A stretch of DNA of 64,000 nt. It comes from Flavobacterium sp. J27 (GTDB lineage Bacteria; Bacteroidota; Bacteroidia; Flavobacteriales; Flavobacteriaceae). The translations under genes were made by a program, and so were the position numbers. Positions 43,514-52,713 of the stretch are shown in pieces (positions within the stretch are counted from its first letter, which is position 1; every line of letters starts with the position of its first letter). Location: assembly GCF_004303025.1 (NCBI RefSeq), contig NZ_PJQW01000004.1, positions 131,183 to 195,182 of the forward strand, read 5' to 3'. The notes under the pieces are model-generated. The model saw only the letters and a list, made by a program, of their open reading frames with translations. It did no database searches and was not told the origin of the DNA.

Positions 43514-43545
43514 AAAACTCCCATTATGAAAATAATGGGAGTTTT
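43514..43545 (-). terminator. Terminator of the DUF349 gene
   Basis: A 14-bp perfect stem (43514-43527 with 43532-43545, AAAACTCCCATTAT) with a GAAA loop on the plus strand; a T run follows on the minus strand. Confidence 0.9.
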
Positions 43546-43565
43546 ATAAAATGTATTATATGTTT

Positions 43566-45458
43566 TTAAATGTCTCTAAGTTTATTTAGTTTTTCTTTCC
43601 AAATTCTTAGTTCTTCTTTATGCTTTTCAATGTTTTTTTGAACTTCTTTGATAAAAGGATTTTCTCCTTTAGAACTAGAACTAATAAATTGAATGTTATT
43701 TTCTAATTGGAAAATTTCATTTTGAACTTCATCTATTTTTTTTCTGATAAAGAATTGTTCTTTTTCAAGAGAACGACTGTCTTCATTTTCTACCCATTGA
43801 TCAAGTTTTGCATTAAACTTCATCATTTCAGTATCTTTTTTAGATAAACTTAATTTTTCAAATAAGGCATCTAAAATTTTGTTGAATTTACCTTCAATAT
43901 GTCTTCTGTTGAATGGTACTCGTCCTAGTGTTTTCCAAGCTTCAATATGGCTTTTGATAGCCTCTAAGTCAGTTTTATGATTTCCTGTAAGTTCAAAAGA
44001 TTTTAAGTTTTCCAAATAGTCTTTTTTACTTTCAAATGCTTTCACTTCGTCTTCGTTCTCTGCATTTCTTACAGCGTGCATTCTATCAAAATAATAATTG
44101 CATGCATCTTTAAAGTCTTTCCAAATTTTGTCAGAGTATTTGCGAGGTACATGACCTATTTTTTTCCAATCTTCTTGAATTTGTTTCATGATTGGAGTGG
44201 TGGTTTTGAAATCTTCGTTATCTTTTAATGCTTCTGCTTTTTCTACTAAAGCTAATTTTTTTGATAAGTTTTCTTGTTGCTCATGCTTAATTTCTTTATA
44301 AAAAGCATTTTTATTCACGTTGAAACTTCTTACAGCAGTTTTAAATGCTGCCCAAGTATCTTCCGTAACTTCTGCGGGAACTTTTCCTGCTTTAAAGAAA
44401 CTCTCACGTAAAGCTTCCATCTTTTTTATTTGAGATTGCCACCCGTTGTGTGAATGAATATCTTCATTTCCTAAAGCTACAATTTCAGCAATAATTTCTT
44501 TTTTCTTTGCTAAATTTTCTACTTCTCTTTCTTTGGCTTGTCCAAAAAAAGCTTCTCGTCTATCATGTATTTGTTTCGTAATTTCGCTAAATTCATTCCA
44601 TATTGCTTCTCTGTGCTCTCTGTCAACTGGGCCAATTTCTTCTTTCCAAACACGGTGTAATAATTGCAGTTCACGAAATGCTTTTAAGATATCGGCTTCA
44701 TCTAATAATGCTTTTGCACGTTCAATAATAGCTTGTTTTTGTTCTAGATTGTTTTTAAAATCTTGATCGCGAGCTTCTTTGTCTAGATGAATTAAATCGT
44801 AGAAACGTTCAATATGGAAATGGAAATTATTCCATACAATATTATATTTATCTCGAGGAATGGCACCTGCATTTTTCCATTGTTCTCTAATATCGTTTAA
44901 TTTTTTAAACATATCAGCAATAGACAGCGTCTCATCTGTACCATCGACAAGATTTTTTAACTCTTCTATAATTTCGTTTCTAACGCTAAGATTATTTTTT
45001 AGGTTTTTTTGTAGTTGATTGTAATGATTATTTCTATTCGTTTTATAATCATCATATACAGCATCAAATTTATTTTTTAATGGGAAATGATATTCAAAAG
45101 TAGCTGTTTCGTCAGTATTTGATTCATTAAATTCATCCCTTTTTTCATCAATTAAATGATGGTATTGATTCATAAACGACTTTCTGATTTCTTCTACATG
45201 ATCTTTAATAGCCATTACTTTATGGTTGTGCACTAACTTGTCCAATTCAGTGGTTAGTTCTTCCATTGTAAGAGAATCATAGTCTAACATTGGGATAATG
45301 TGTTTATCCTGAATAGAGTCGTCTTCGTTCTCTTCTGCATTGGAATTATCAATCTCTTCTAAAGCCGATTTGTTGATTGTAATTACATTTTCTTGAGACT
45401 CTTGCTCCTTTTGTCCGTCTGCGTTTTGCAGGTTATCATTCTTTTCTTCTAACATCAT
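43566..45458 (-). CDS. DUF349-repeat protein
   Basis: A 630-residue, mostly helical, highly charged protein. The first about 60 residues are acidic (ENEDDSIQDKH); from about 130 onwards five or so DUF349 units repeat (for example LKNLVDGTDETLSIADMFKK, IREQWKNAGAIPRDKYNIVW; REELIFREL-type spacing; RVWKEEIGPVDREHREAIWNEF; WKKIGHVPRKYSDKIWKDF). It has no signal or membrane span, and a coiled-coil C-terminus. The family is widespread in Bacteroidota and its activity is not settled. It is monocistronic with a terminator at 43514-43545. The gap 45459-45701 holds no other feature. Confidence 0.9.
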   Translation of the reverse strand: MMLEEKNDNLQNADGQKEQESQENVITINKSALEEIDNSNAEENEDDSIQDKHIIPMLDYDSLTMEELTTELDKLVHNHKVMAIKDHVEEIRKSFMNQYHHLIDEKRDEFNESNTDETATFEYHFPLKNKFDAVYDDYKTNRNNHYNQLQKNLKNNLSVRNEIIEELKNLVDGTDETLSIADMFKKLNDIREQWKNAGAIPRDKYNIVWNNFHFHIERFYDLIHLDKEARDQDFKNNLEQKQAIIERAKALLDEADILKAFRELQLLHRVWKEEIGPVDREHREAIWNEFSEITKQIHDRREAFFGQAKEREVENLAKKKEIIAEIVALGNEDIHSHNGWQSQIKKMEALRESFFKAGKVPAEVTEDTWAAFKTAVRSFNVNKNAFYKEIKHEQQENLSKKLALVEKAEALKDNEDFKTTTPIMKQIQEDWKKIGHVPRKYSDKIWKDFKDACNYYFDRMHAVRNAENEDEVKAFESKKDYLENLKSFELTGNHKTDLEAIKSHIEAWKTLGRVPFNRRHIEGKFNKILDALFEKLSLSKKDTEMMKFNAKLDQWVENEDSRSLEKEQFFIRKKIDEVQNEIFQLENNIQFISSSSKGENPFIKEVQKNIEKHKEELRIWKEKLNKLRDI

Positions 45459-45701
45459 TACATGCTTAAGGTTACTAATTGCGACCGAAGATACTAAAGG
45501 CTATGCAAAATTCAAAGAAAAAGCCGTATTTTTATATGTAATCGTGTGTATGATTCTGTTTGTTAACTGTTTTATTGCAATTTGATAAAGATCTAATGAT
45601 AATGCAGAGTTTATCTTATGGACTACTTGTCTTTTATAATTTAAACCTAAGAAGAAAAGATACTCTGAAGATGTTGCTTTTTATTTAATAGAGCTAAAAA
45701 A

Positions 45702-46463
45702 TTAGCCATTCCAAATACTCCAAGCTTTTTCAGCTTGAAAAATTAGCATTTCATAACCATTCTTAGTTTTTGCTCCTTGTGCTTTCGCCTTTCTTAAAAA
45801 GGTAGTTTCTTCAGGATTATACACTAAATCGAAAGCAATATGTTCTTTGGTAAACAAAGTATAATCCAGAGGAGGAGCTTCATCAATATTAGGGTGAGTG
45901 CCTACTGGTGTTGTATTTACAATAATTTGATACTCTTCAAAGATTTCTTTATTTAATTCCTCATAAGATAATTGAAATTCATTTGGTGTACGAGATACAA
46001 AATCGTATTCAATTTTTAATTTTTTAAAAGCAAAAGCAATAGCTTTGCTTGCACCACCAGTTCCTAAAATTAGTGCTCTTTTATGTGTGTCTGTTATCAA
46101 TGGTTTTAATGCTTTTTTAAAACCATAATAATCGGTATTATGACCTTTTAGTTTTTTCTTTTTTGATATTGTTATCGTGTTAACAGCTCCAATGATTTTA
46201 GCATTTTTAGATAACTTGTCTAAATAGGGAATGATGTCTTCTTTATAAGGAATAGTTACGTTTAGTCCTTTTAATCCTTTCGTTTCTGATAATGTCTTAG
46301 GAAACTCTTTAATAGATTGTAAATCGAAATTTAAATATTCACAATTGTCAAAATGAAGCAACTTAAATTTTTCTGTAAAATACTTTTTGGAAAAGGAATA
46401 ACTAATGTTTTTTCCAATGAGCCCAAACTTAATTTGTTTTTTGTTTTTTTTCTTTTTTGACAT
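45702..46463 (-). CDS. aroE: Shikimate dehydrogenase
   Basis: It reduces 3-dehydroshikimate with NADPH in the aromatic amino acid pathway. The 253-residue protein has FGLIGKNISYSFSKKYF at the N-terminus, NVTIPYKEDIIPYLD with the catalytic Lys, GAVNTI, GHNTDYYGFKKAL, the Rossmann LILGTGGASKAIAFAFK, and NTTPVGTHP. The start at 46463 (MSKKKKNKKQ) is chosen: it is 5 bp after the DUF368 stop, whereas a longer reading from 46529 would overlap that gene by about 60 bp. The pair is cotranscribed. Confidence 0.94.
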   Translation of the reverse strand: MSKKKKNKKQIKFGLIGKNISYSFSKKYFTEKFKLLHFDNCEYLNFDLQSIKEFPKTLSETKGLKGLNVTIPYKEDIIPYLDKLSKNAKIIGAVNTITISKKKKLKGHNTDYYGFKKALKPLITDTHKRALILGTGGASKAIAFAFKKLKIEYDFVSRTPNEFQLSYEELNKEIFEEYQIIVNTTPVGTHPNIDEAPPLDYTLFTKEHIAFDLVYNPEETTFLRKAKAQGAKTKNGYEMLIFQAEKAWSIWNG

Positions 46464-46468
46464 ATAGC

Positions 46469-47437
46469 TTAATTTTTTCCTAATCGGTTCGCTATCTTTT
46501 CTAAACCGAAAATTAACATAAATCCACAAACTACCATAATTATAGCTGTTAAAATTTGCGGATTGCCTTGAAAGTGTTGCGGTAAAATACTTTTTTCAAT
46601 AAATGGTATCGCTTCACCATGACTGTTAATTCTTGTTTCCAAAACTTCTTTCCAAGGCCATATTTTATTTAAAGAACCAACCATAAAACCAATGAGCAGT
46701 GCTAAAGTAGTATTTTTATGATTTGAAAACATCCATGTTAATACTTTTGAGAAAAGTTTTAAACCAATGATAGCTCCAAGAGCAAAAGTGGTTAGTTTTA
46801 ATAAAGCCTGACCGATGATTTCAAAGTTCATAGAAGAAATGCCTTCTCTAAATTGATTAATTGTACCAATTACCGTTTGATATGATCCCATTAACAAAAG
46901 GATGAATGCTCCTGATACACCAGGTAATATCATGGCAATAATAGCTAAAAAACCAGATAAAAAAAGATACCAGTAGCTGTCAGGTGATTCTGTTGGTTTT
47001 GCAATTGTAATATAGTAGGAGATAAGAATGCCAATTATAAGTGAGAGTATCGTTCTCCAAGACCAATTTGTAATTTCTTTCCAAATAAATAAAATACTAG
47101 CTAATACTAGACCAAAGAAAAAAGACCATACGAGAATAGGATGGTTTTTTAGTAAATGAGTAATAATTTTTGAAAATGTAAGTATGCTAAGAGCTATTCC
47201 TAAAACGAGTGCCACTAAAAAATTACCATTAATAGCACCCCAAGTAGCTTTTATCCCATTTTCTTTACTACTTTTTAAGGTAGAAAGGTTAATTTTATTA
47301 ATGCTGTCTATTAATTCTTGATAAATTCCAGAAATAAAAGCAATAGTTCCACCTGAAACACCAGGAACAACATCTGCTGCGCCCATAGCGATTCCTTTTA
47401 ATGTAATTAACAGATAATCGGGAAAAAGTTTTCTCAT
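46469..47437 (-). CDS. DUF368 / polyprenyl-phosphate transporter family membrane protein
   Basis: A 322-residue protein with about eight membrane spans: signature GIAMGAADVVPGVSGGTIAF at residues 14-33, a second PGVSGAFILLLMGSY at about 168-182, and many Gly/Ile spans. The two PGVSG elements in inverted halves are the family hallmark. Members have been shown to recycle the undecaprenyl phosphate lipid carrier across the cytoplasmic membrane. It is followed directly by aroE. Membrane topology supports this assignment; the role here is transferred from the family. Confidence 0.88.
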   Translation of the reverse strand: MRKLFPDYLLITLKGIAMGAADVVPGVSGGTIAFISGIYQELIDSINKINLSTLKSSKENGIKATWGAINGNFLVALVLGIALSILTFSKIITHLLKNHPILVWSFFFGLVLASILFIWKEITNWSWRTILSLIIGILISYYITIAKPTESPDSYWYLFLSGFLAIIAMILPGVSGAFILLLMGSYQTVIGTINQFREGISSMNFEIIGQALLKLTTFALGAIIGLKLFSKVLTWMFSNHKNTTLALLIGFMVGSLNKIWPWKEVLETRINSHGEAIPFIEKSILPQHFQGNPQILTAIIMVVCGFMLIFGLEKIANRLGKN

Positions 47438-47454
47438 GTCTTAAAAAAATAAAA

Positions 47455-47491
47455 TGCCATTCAGAAAATAATGTGTAAATTCTGAATGGCA
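47455..47491 (-). terminator. Terminator of the large TPR gene
   Basis: TGCCATTCAGAA (47455-47466) pairs with TTCTGAATGGCA (47480-47491) across a 13-nt loop. On the minus strand it is followed by TTTTATTTTTTT, just after the stop at 47510. Confidence 0.8.
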
Positions 47492-47509
47492 AATTTATAG
47501 AAACTATTT

Positions 47510-48904
47510 TTAGTTTCGATATTTTTCAATAATGTTTTGAACGGTTTTTTTCTTCCAAATGTTTGGGAAGTGTTCTTCAATTATAGTATGATTTTTAAAA
47601 TTAATACGCAAACCATTATTTAAATGAAAATTTCCTTTTTGAATTTCTTTAGTTAAATGATATAAACCAGCTAAACGATATTCTATTTCAAATTCATCAG
47701 GAAAAACTTCACTGGCTTGCAATAGAATTTCAATAGCATTTTCATATTCTCCTAATTCTTGAAGCATTTGTGACCAAAGTACGAATGTATCTAAATGAAT
47801 ATCTCCGTTTTCAAAGGCTTTTCTATATCCAAGTTCAGCTTCTTCATAGAAATGAAGCCCATGGTTAATAGCGGCATATCGTTTCCAGTACAAACTGTTA
47901 TCACCATCAATTCCTAAAGCTTTATTTGCATAATAAATGGCTTTTTGAAAGTTTTTTTGACGAATATAAAAATCGGTAATAGCAATCCAAGCTTTGTCTA
48001 AAAGCGGATCTTCATGAACTGTTCTTAAATAAAATTTTAAGGCTAAATCTTTTCTTCCTAACTTTTCATGACATTTACCTACCCTTAATAGGGCAAAAGA
48101 AGTAGCATCGTCCAATTCCATAGTAATGGTATAACAATCTATGGCTTCTTGGTATTTCTTTAGTTTTTCAAGACCTTTTGCTTTTTCCAAATAGGCACCT
48201 AAAAAAGATTCGTCGATAAGCGTTGCATAATCAAATGCCCAAACCGATTTTTCGTAATTTTTTAAAGTGTAATACTGTCTTCCTAATTGATGCCAAGCTA
48301 CTTCACTATATGGTTTTCTGTCTATAAATTTTTCTAAATAGGCGATGGCTTCGTTGTTTTGGTCTAAAAAATCAAAACAATAAATAATGTTGTACAGTGC
48401 AGAATAATCTTCAGGATCTTCTTCTAAACATTTGATAAAATAATCTTTTGCTTTTTCTAATTCATCCATGAACAAGTATTCCATTCCAATCATAGAATAG
48501 ACATCGGCATAATCATCTGTGAATTTTAAAGCAATTTTTAAAGAATCAATTGCTTTTTCGTGTTGATCTCTCTTTGAAAAGATATTCGCTTGTTGAATGT
48601 AGATTTCTTCGTTAGTTGGCTCAATTGCAAATAAATCGGTAAGAATTTTTTCTGCAATGTCCAATCGATCTTCATAAATTAACATTTCAACTTGAACCAG
48701 TCTAAGACCTGTAGACTTAGGATGCTGTTCTTGTCCAAGTTTTAATGCTTTTTTGGCTAAATTCATTCGACCTGTATCCATGTAATGAAGAATAATATCT
48801 TCAAACTCTTCTGAATCAAAGAAAAACACTTTGTTTGTTTTTAGCATTGATTCAAATTTAGATAGGGATAAGTTGTTTTCTTCTTCTTCATGACTCAATC
48901 TCAT
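47510..48904 (-). CDS. Cytoplasmic tetratricopeptide-repeat protein
   Basis: A 464-residue chain of about ten TPR units from residue 35 onwards (for example EEIYIQQANIFSKRDQHEKA, DYSALYNIIYCFDFLDQNNEA, YSEVAWHQLGRQYYTLKNYEKS). It has no signal peptide. The start at the ATG 48904 (MRLSHEEEENNLSLS) is preferred to a TTG three codons upstream. It is a scaffold by fold; partner proteins unknown. Typical of a protein found next to DUF368/aroE in Flavobacteriaceae, but that context comes from memory, not from this sequence. The upstream gap 48905-49050 holds no feature I can support. Confidence 0.88.
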   Translation of the reverse strand: MRLSHEEEENNLSLSKFESMLKTNKVFFFDSEEFEDIILHYMDTGRMNLAKKALKLGQEQHPKSTGLRLVQVEMLIYEDRLDIAEKILTDLFAIEPTNEEIYIQQANIFSKRDQHEKAIDSLKIALKFTDDYADVYSMIGMEYLFMDELEKAKDYFIKCLEEDPEDYSALYNIIYCFDFLDQNNEAIAYLEKFIDRKPYSEVAWHQLGRQYYTLKNYEKSVWAFDYATLIDESFLGAYLEKAKGLEKLKKYQEAIDCYTITMELDDATSFALLRVGKCHEKLGRKDLALKFYLRTVHEDPLLDKAWIAITDFYIRQKNFQKAIYYANKALGIDGDNSLYWKRYAAINHGLHFYEEAELGYRKAFENGDIHLDTFVLWSQMLQELGEYENAIEILLQASEVFPDEFEIEYRLAGLYHLTKEIQKGNFHLNNGLRINFKNHTIIEEHFPNIWKKKTVQNIIEKYRN

Positions 48905-49050
48905 ACCAATCAATTTTATGGGTTATGTCCTATAATAAAAATAAGACTTTTTATGGGGTTCTCTAATTTTAGTACGAATTGTTTTAAACAATTTAATTAA
49001 CAATTTTGAAGCTTAAAAATCATTGTTTTATTATAGGCTTCTTTCTTTTT

Positions 49051-50256
49051 TTATTCTTCAGCATTTTCCATTTTCAATTGTCGTACTTCATTAAGTACTT
49101 CAAGAATAATGCCACATCCTTTTTTTATTTCTTCTTTTGATATAGTTAATGGAGGAGTAATGCGAATAGCCTTGCCTTCAAACAAAAGCCAGAATAAAAC
49201 CAATCCTCTGTTATGACATTCTAGTATGACTTGGTTGGTTATTTCAGGACTTTCTGTCATGGCAGCGAGCATTAATCCTTTGCCTCTTATTTCTTTTATT
49301 AATGGATGAACTAGCAAAGTTCTGAAAAGTTGTTCTTTTTCTAGTGCTTCTTCCATTAAATTTGTTTCAGTAATTTCTTGAAGGGTTGCCAATGCAGCTG
49401 CTGCAATAACAGGATGACCTCCAAAAGTGGTAATGTGTCCTAATTTTGGATCATGGCTAAGCAAATCCATCATTTCTGAAGAAGCAGTAAATGCACCTAC
49501 AGGCATTCCGCTAGCCATTCCTTTTCCCATGACAACGACATCTGGAACCATATTGTAATTTTCAAAACCAAATAATTTACCTGTACGTCCAAAACCAGGT
49601 TGGATTTCGTCTAAAATCAAAACTGCACCTACTTCGTTGCAACGATTCCTTATCTTGACTAAATAGTCATTTTCTGGTTGAATAAAACCTGCTCCTCCTT
49701 GAATTGTTTCAAGTAAAACACCAGCGGTTCTCGTAGTTATTTTTTCAATGTCTTCTTCATTATTAAATGTAATAAAATCAACATCAGGGATCAATGGACG
49801 AAAAATTTGTTTTCTTTCCTCAAATCCCATTACACTCATACTTCCCATGGTATTTCCGTGATAAGCATGATGACATGAGATTAATTGACTTCTTCCTGTA
49901 ACTCGTTTGGCTAATTTTAAGGCACCTTCAATAGCTTCTGTTCCTGAATTAACCAAATAAGTCTTATTTAAAGGTTCGGGTAGGAGTGAAGCTAGGAGTT
50001 TGCATAATTCTGTAGCTGGTTTTTGCGCATATTCTCCATAGACCATTACATGAGAATATTTATCCAATTGTTCTTTTATAGCTTGATTTACTCGTTTGGG
50101 TTGATGCCCTAAAGTATTGGCAGAAACGCCTGCTACAAAATCTAAATAGGCTTTCCCTTTTGTATCGAATATGTAACTTCCTTTTGCATGAGAAATCTCC
50201 ATTGCTAAAGGATGTGGAGAAGTTTGAGCTTGGTATTTAAAAAAATCGTCAATCAT
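49051..50256 (-). CDS. Class III aminotransferase (ornithine/acetylornithine/4-aminobutyrate group)
   Basis: A 401-residue PLP-dependent aminotransferase: GVSANTLGHQPKRVNQAI, NSGTEAIEGALKLAKR, HHAYHGNTMGSMSVMG, LILDEIQPGFGRTGKLFGFE and the PLP Lys in VVVMGKGMASGMPVGA. These show a class III fold at the usual length. Substrate is not determined; no arginine or lysine pathway genes are adjacent. It ends at 49051 after a 20-bp gap from the OstA-like stop, so it may share a transcript with that gene. Confidence 0.9.
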   Translation of the reverse strand: MIDDFFKYQAQTSPHPLAMEISHAKGSYIFDTKGKAYLDFVAGVSANTLGHQPKRVNQAIKEQLDKYSHVMVYGEYAQKPATELCKLLASLLPEPLNKTYLVNSGTEAIEGALKLAKRVTGRSQLISCHHAYHGNTMGSMSVMGFEERKQIFRPLIPDVDFITFNNEEDIEKITTRTAGVLLETIQGGAGFIQPENDYLVKIRNRCNEVGAVLILDEIQPGFGRTGKLFGFENYNMVPDVVVMGKGMASGMPVGAFTASSEMMDLLSHDPKLGHITTFGGHPVIAAAALATLQEITETNLMEEALEKEQLFRTLLVHPLIKEIRGKGLMLAAMTESPEITNQVILECHNRGLVLFWLLFEGKAIRITPPLTISKEEIKKGCGIILEVLNEVRQLKMENAEE

Positions 50257-50276
50257 TTTAGTTGGAATAATATAAA

Positions 50277-51977
50277 TTACTCTTTTTTATTTTTTTCTTT
50301 AGGCTTTGGATTTTCTTTATCGTAATCTAAAGTTTCGGGCAATACTTCCATTGGAACGTCTTCTTCTAATGCTTTCTTTTTACTTTCTATTAGAATTTGT
50401 TCATGTATTTTATTCTCTTCTTCAGGGAAGATATCCTCTTTAGATTTAATTCTTTCATCTCCCCGCCAAATAAAACCTCTTAGTTTTCTTGCGTTTTCTG
50501 GAAATTCAGTTTCGGGATAGGTTTTTGCTTCAACGGCATTATAAGCTGTTTGCGAAATAATTTGATTGTTTTCAAAGATAAAATTTAATTTGCTACATTT
50601 CTTTTTATCGATGCCTACTAATTCGTTTTCATCGTTATACATGTAATAAATTACTTCGGTGTTTTTAATTACATCTACTTCGCTTAGTTTATTATCTCTA
50701 AATTTTCCAAATAAATGTTGTCCTTTAATTTGATTGTATCCGTTTTCGCTTAAGGTGTCTTTTTGAACAATAAAGGCGTTATTGATAACTTTTAAAGAGT
50801 CTAATTGTTCGGTGGTATTGTTGCCAATTAAATGCATTACATCGCCAGTCATTTGATTGTCATTGTTCCATAAAACAGGATTGCCAATCAGTTGAGTTAG
50901 TCCCGATTTGTTATTAGAATGTATCGAATCGCATTTTCCACTCATATCAGTTTTGTAAAAACGAACATTATTAAATGCACGGATTACTCTGTCTTCAGGA
51001 GGGCCAGTTACCAAAATTTTTTTACCATGCATGTACAAAGAATCGTTTTCTACTTTGGTTATTACAACGGCTCTTTTTGTTAAAATAATAGAATCTTTTC
51101 TAGTTTCTGGATTGCGATACATTTCTGCATAATGACCTTTGGCTACCATATTATTGATAGTATCTGTAATTTTTACATTATTGATACCTCTTGAAAAATT
51201 AGTTTTTTGATCATAATATAAATCGTCACCTTCAATTATTTTATTGTCGTAGGTTATTTTGCTGTTTTTTTGGAGTTTACCGATGTCGTTATTGGTGTCA
51301 TAAAATCCGTTTTCGGTGTAAATTACATTATCTTTACTGGTAATGGTAGATGGACCAAAAACATAAGCGTGGCCTGAGTTTTCATAAAAATCAAGATGAT
51401 TTGTTTTAATTACAGCTTTTGGATTAGTAACAGTAACAGCAGAAGTAAATTGATATTTTTTGGAACTAACAAAATAACGGCCCGATTTACTCTTTAAAGT
51501 GTTTTCTTTATTTATAATAGTCCCATAACTGTTATAAAAGGCAATTTGTTTCTTTTTGTCGAAGAAAATTGTATCGGTAGTTAAAGTAGATTCTGGAGAT
51601 CTTAAATTAACATCACCAGTTGCAAATGCAAATTCGTCTTTACCATCATACTCAGCATAACGGCTATTCATTGTAATAGAATCACCTTGATTGATTTTTA
51701 CATTACCAAATGCTTTTACATAATTTTCATCTGTAAAATAATAGGCTTTATTACAATTGATTTTCGTTCCTTTATGAATGACACGAACATTGCCTGTAAA
51801 TACAGTGGCTCCAGGAATTTCATATTGATTCATGTCGATAAAATCGGAATGTTCTATAATAATTTTATCCGAATCTTGAGGGTTTGTTTTGTTTGGCTGT
51901 TCTGTTTTTTTTACTTGTGCCTGAACTAAAGTTCCTAAAAGTAAAAAACTTAGTATGTGATAAGCAATTTTTTTCAA
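50277..51977 (-). CDS. OstA-like lipopolysaccharide transport protein (LptA/LptC-type)
   Basis: A 566-residue exported protein: signal peptide KKIAYHILSFLLLGTLVQAQ, then repeated OstA/LptA-type beta-jellyroll units (VFTGNVRVIHKGTKINCNKAYYF; AFGNVKINQGDSITMNSRYAEY; FATGDVNLRSPESTLTTD) through most of the chain and a Lys/Glu-rich tail. In this family the fold carries LPS across the periplasm to LptD. It is far longer than E. coli LptA (about 185 residues), as is common in Bacteroidota. The start is a TTG (51977), 17 bp after a -10 match (52001-51994, TATTTTTG). Confidence 0.82.
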   Translation of the reverse strand: MKKIAYHILSFLLLGTLVQAQVKKTEQPNKTNPQDSDKIIIEHSDFIDMNQYEIPGATVFTGNVRVIHKGTKINCNKAYYFTDENYVKAFGNVKINQGDSITMNSRYAEYDGKDEFAFATGDVNLRSPESTLTTDTIFFDKKKQIAFYNSYGTIINKENTLKSKSGRYFVSSKKYQFTSAVTVTNPKAVIKTNHLDFYENSGHAYVFGPSTITSKDNVIYTENGFYDTNNDIGKLQKNSKITYDNKIIEGDDLYYDQKTNFSRGINNVKITDTINNMVAKGHYAEMYRNPETRKDSIILTKRAVVITKVENDSLYMHGKKILVTGPPEDRVIRAFNNVRFYKTDMSGKCDSIHSNNKSGLTQLIGNPVLWNNDNQMTGDVMHLIGNNTTEQLDSLKVINNAFIVQKDTLSENGYNQIKGQHLFGKFRDNKLSEVDVIKNTEVIYYMYNDENELVGIDKKKCSKLNFIFENNQIISQTAYNAVEAKTYPETEFPENARKLRGFIWRGDERIKSKEDIFPEEENKIHEQILIESKKKALEEDVPMEVLPETLDYDKENPKPKEKNKKE

Positions 51978-52049
51978 ACTATTTATTTTGGGTCAAAAAT
52001 AAGTAAAAAGAAGAGAATGCGATTGTTATTAAGATATTTTTATAAAAAA

Positions 52050-52656
52050 TCATTTATAGAGAATAACAAACCAAGCAGCAGTCTCTGGTTGAAAAAATCC
52101 TAATCCAGGGGTGTAAAATAGAAATCCTACTTTAGCTCCTTGGTTTACATATTGATTTGTAATTTCTAAATTTTTTACTGTGTCCCAAATTTCTTGATAA
52201 TCAAAATTTGTGTTAATATTTTCACTATCTAAATAATACTGGGTTGGGATAAAAAAAACGGCATTTGAAAGAGTGATGGGTGCACTATTATTAGAAAGAG
52301 CGAAGGTACTAGGTGTTAATGAAACTGGGTAATTGTATGAGAAACTTAACCAGTGTATGGGTCCTTGAAATACAATTTCATCAGTAGGAGTATATTTTAA
52401 AGTATAGCTTCCAAAGTCTCCAGGTTGAATATAGATTTCTTCAAGAGGGATTGAATTTGTAAAAGGGATGTTGTTAAATTGAAACGCATTGCCTCCCATA
52501 AACGCCTTGGTTTGGTAGTCCACTTTTAGAAAAATTAAATCTCTATTTTGATTTAAAGAAAGGTTATTTCTGCTATTGTCATCATAATCTTCATTACAAG
52601 AAGTTAATGCTACAAAAAAAAAAGAAAAAAAATATTTTTTGAATTAATCTTTTCAT
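52050..52656 (-). pseudogene. Lipoprotein gene broken by one base in a 10-T tract (frameshifted or phase-variable)
   Basis: Reading from the ATG at 52656, the frame is MKRLIQKIF, then T8-C-T10, and then runs to a stop a few codons later. With nine Ts in place of ten (52614-52623) the frame joins VALTSCNEDYDDNSRN, a perfect lipobox LTSC, and continues to the stop at 52050, giving about 201 residues. The downstream open part (from 52523, GTG) lacks a signal. The rest contains IYIQPGDFGSYTLKYTP, HWLSFSYNYPVSL and AAWFVILYK, of no recognised family. The tract may be a phase switch, a recent mutation or a sequencing error; no way to choose from the sequence alone. Confidence 0.75.
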
Positions 52657-52680
52657 ATTCTTTACAGTTACATCTAAAAA

Positions 52681-52711
52681 TTGAATTGCTTTCCTTAGGA
52701 AAGCAATTCAA
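52681..52711 (-). terminator. Terminator of purA
   Basis: A 14-bp perfect stem TTGAATTGCTTTCC (52681-52694) / GGAAAGCAATTCAA (52698-52711) with loop TTA, followed by a T run on the minus strand, just downstream of the purA stop. Confidence 0.9.
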
Positions 52712-52713
52712 TG

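Noticed and set aside
46464..46529. N-terminal extension of aroE
   Set aside because: It would overlap the DUF368 gene, and the family starts after MSKKKK; ATG 46463 follows the stop closely.
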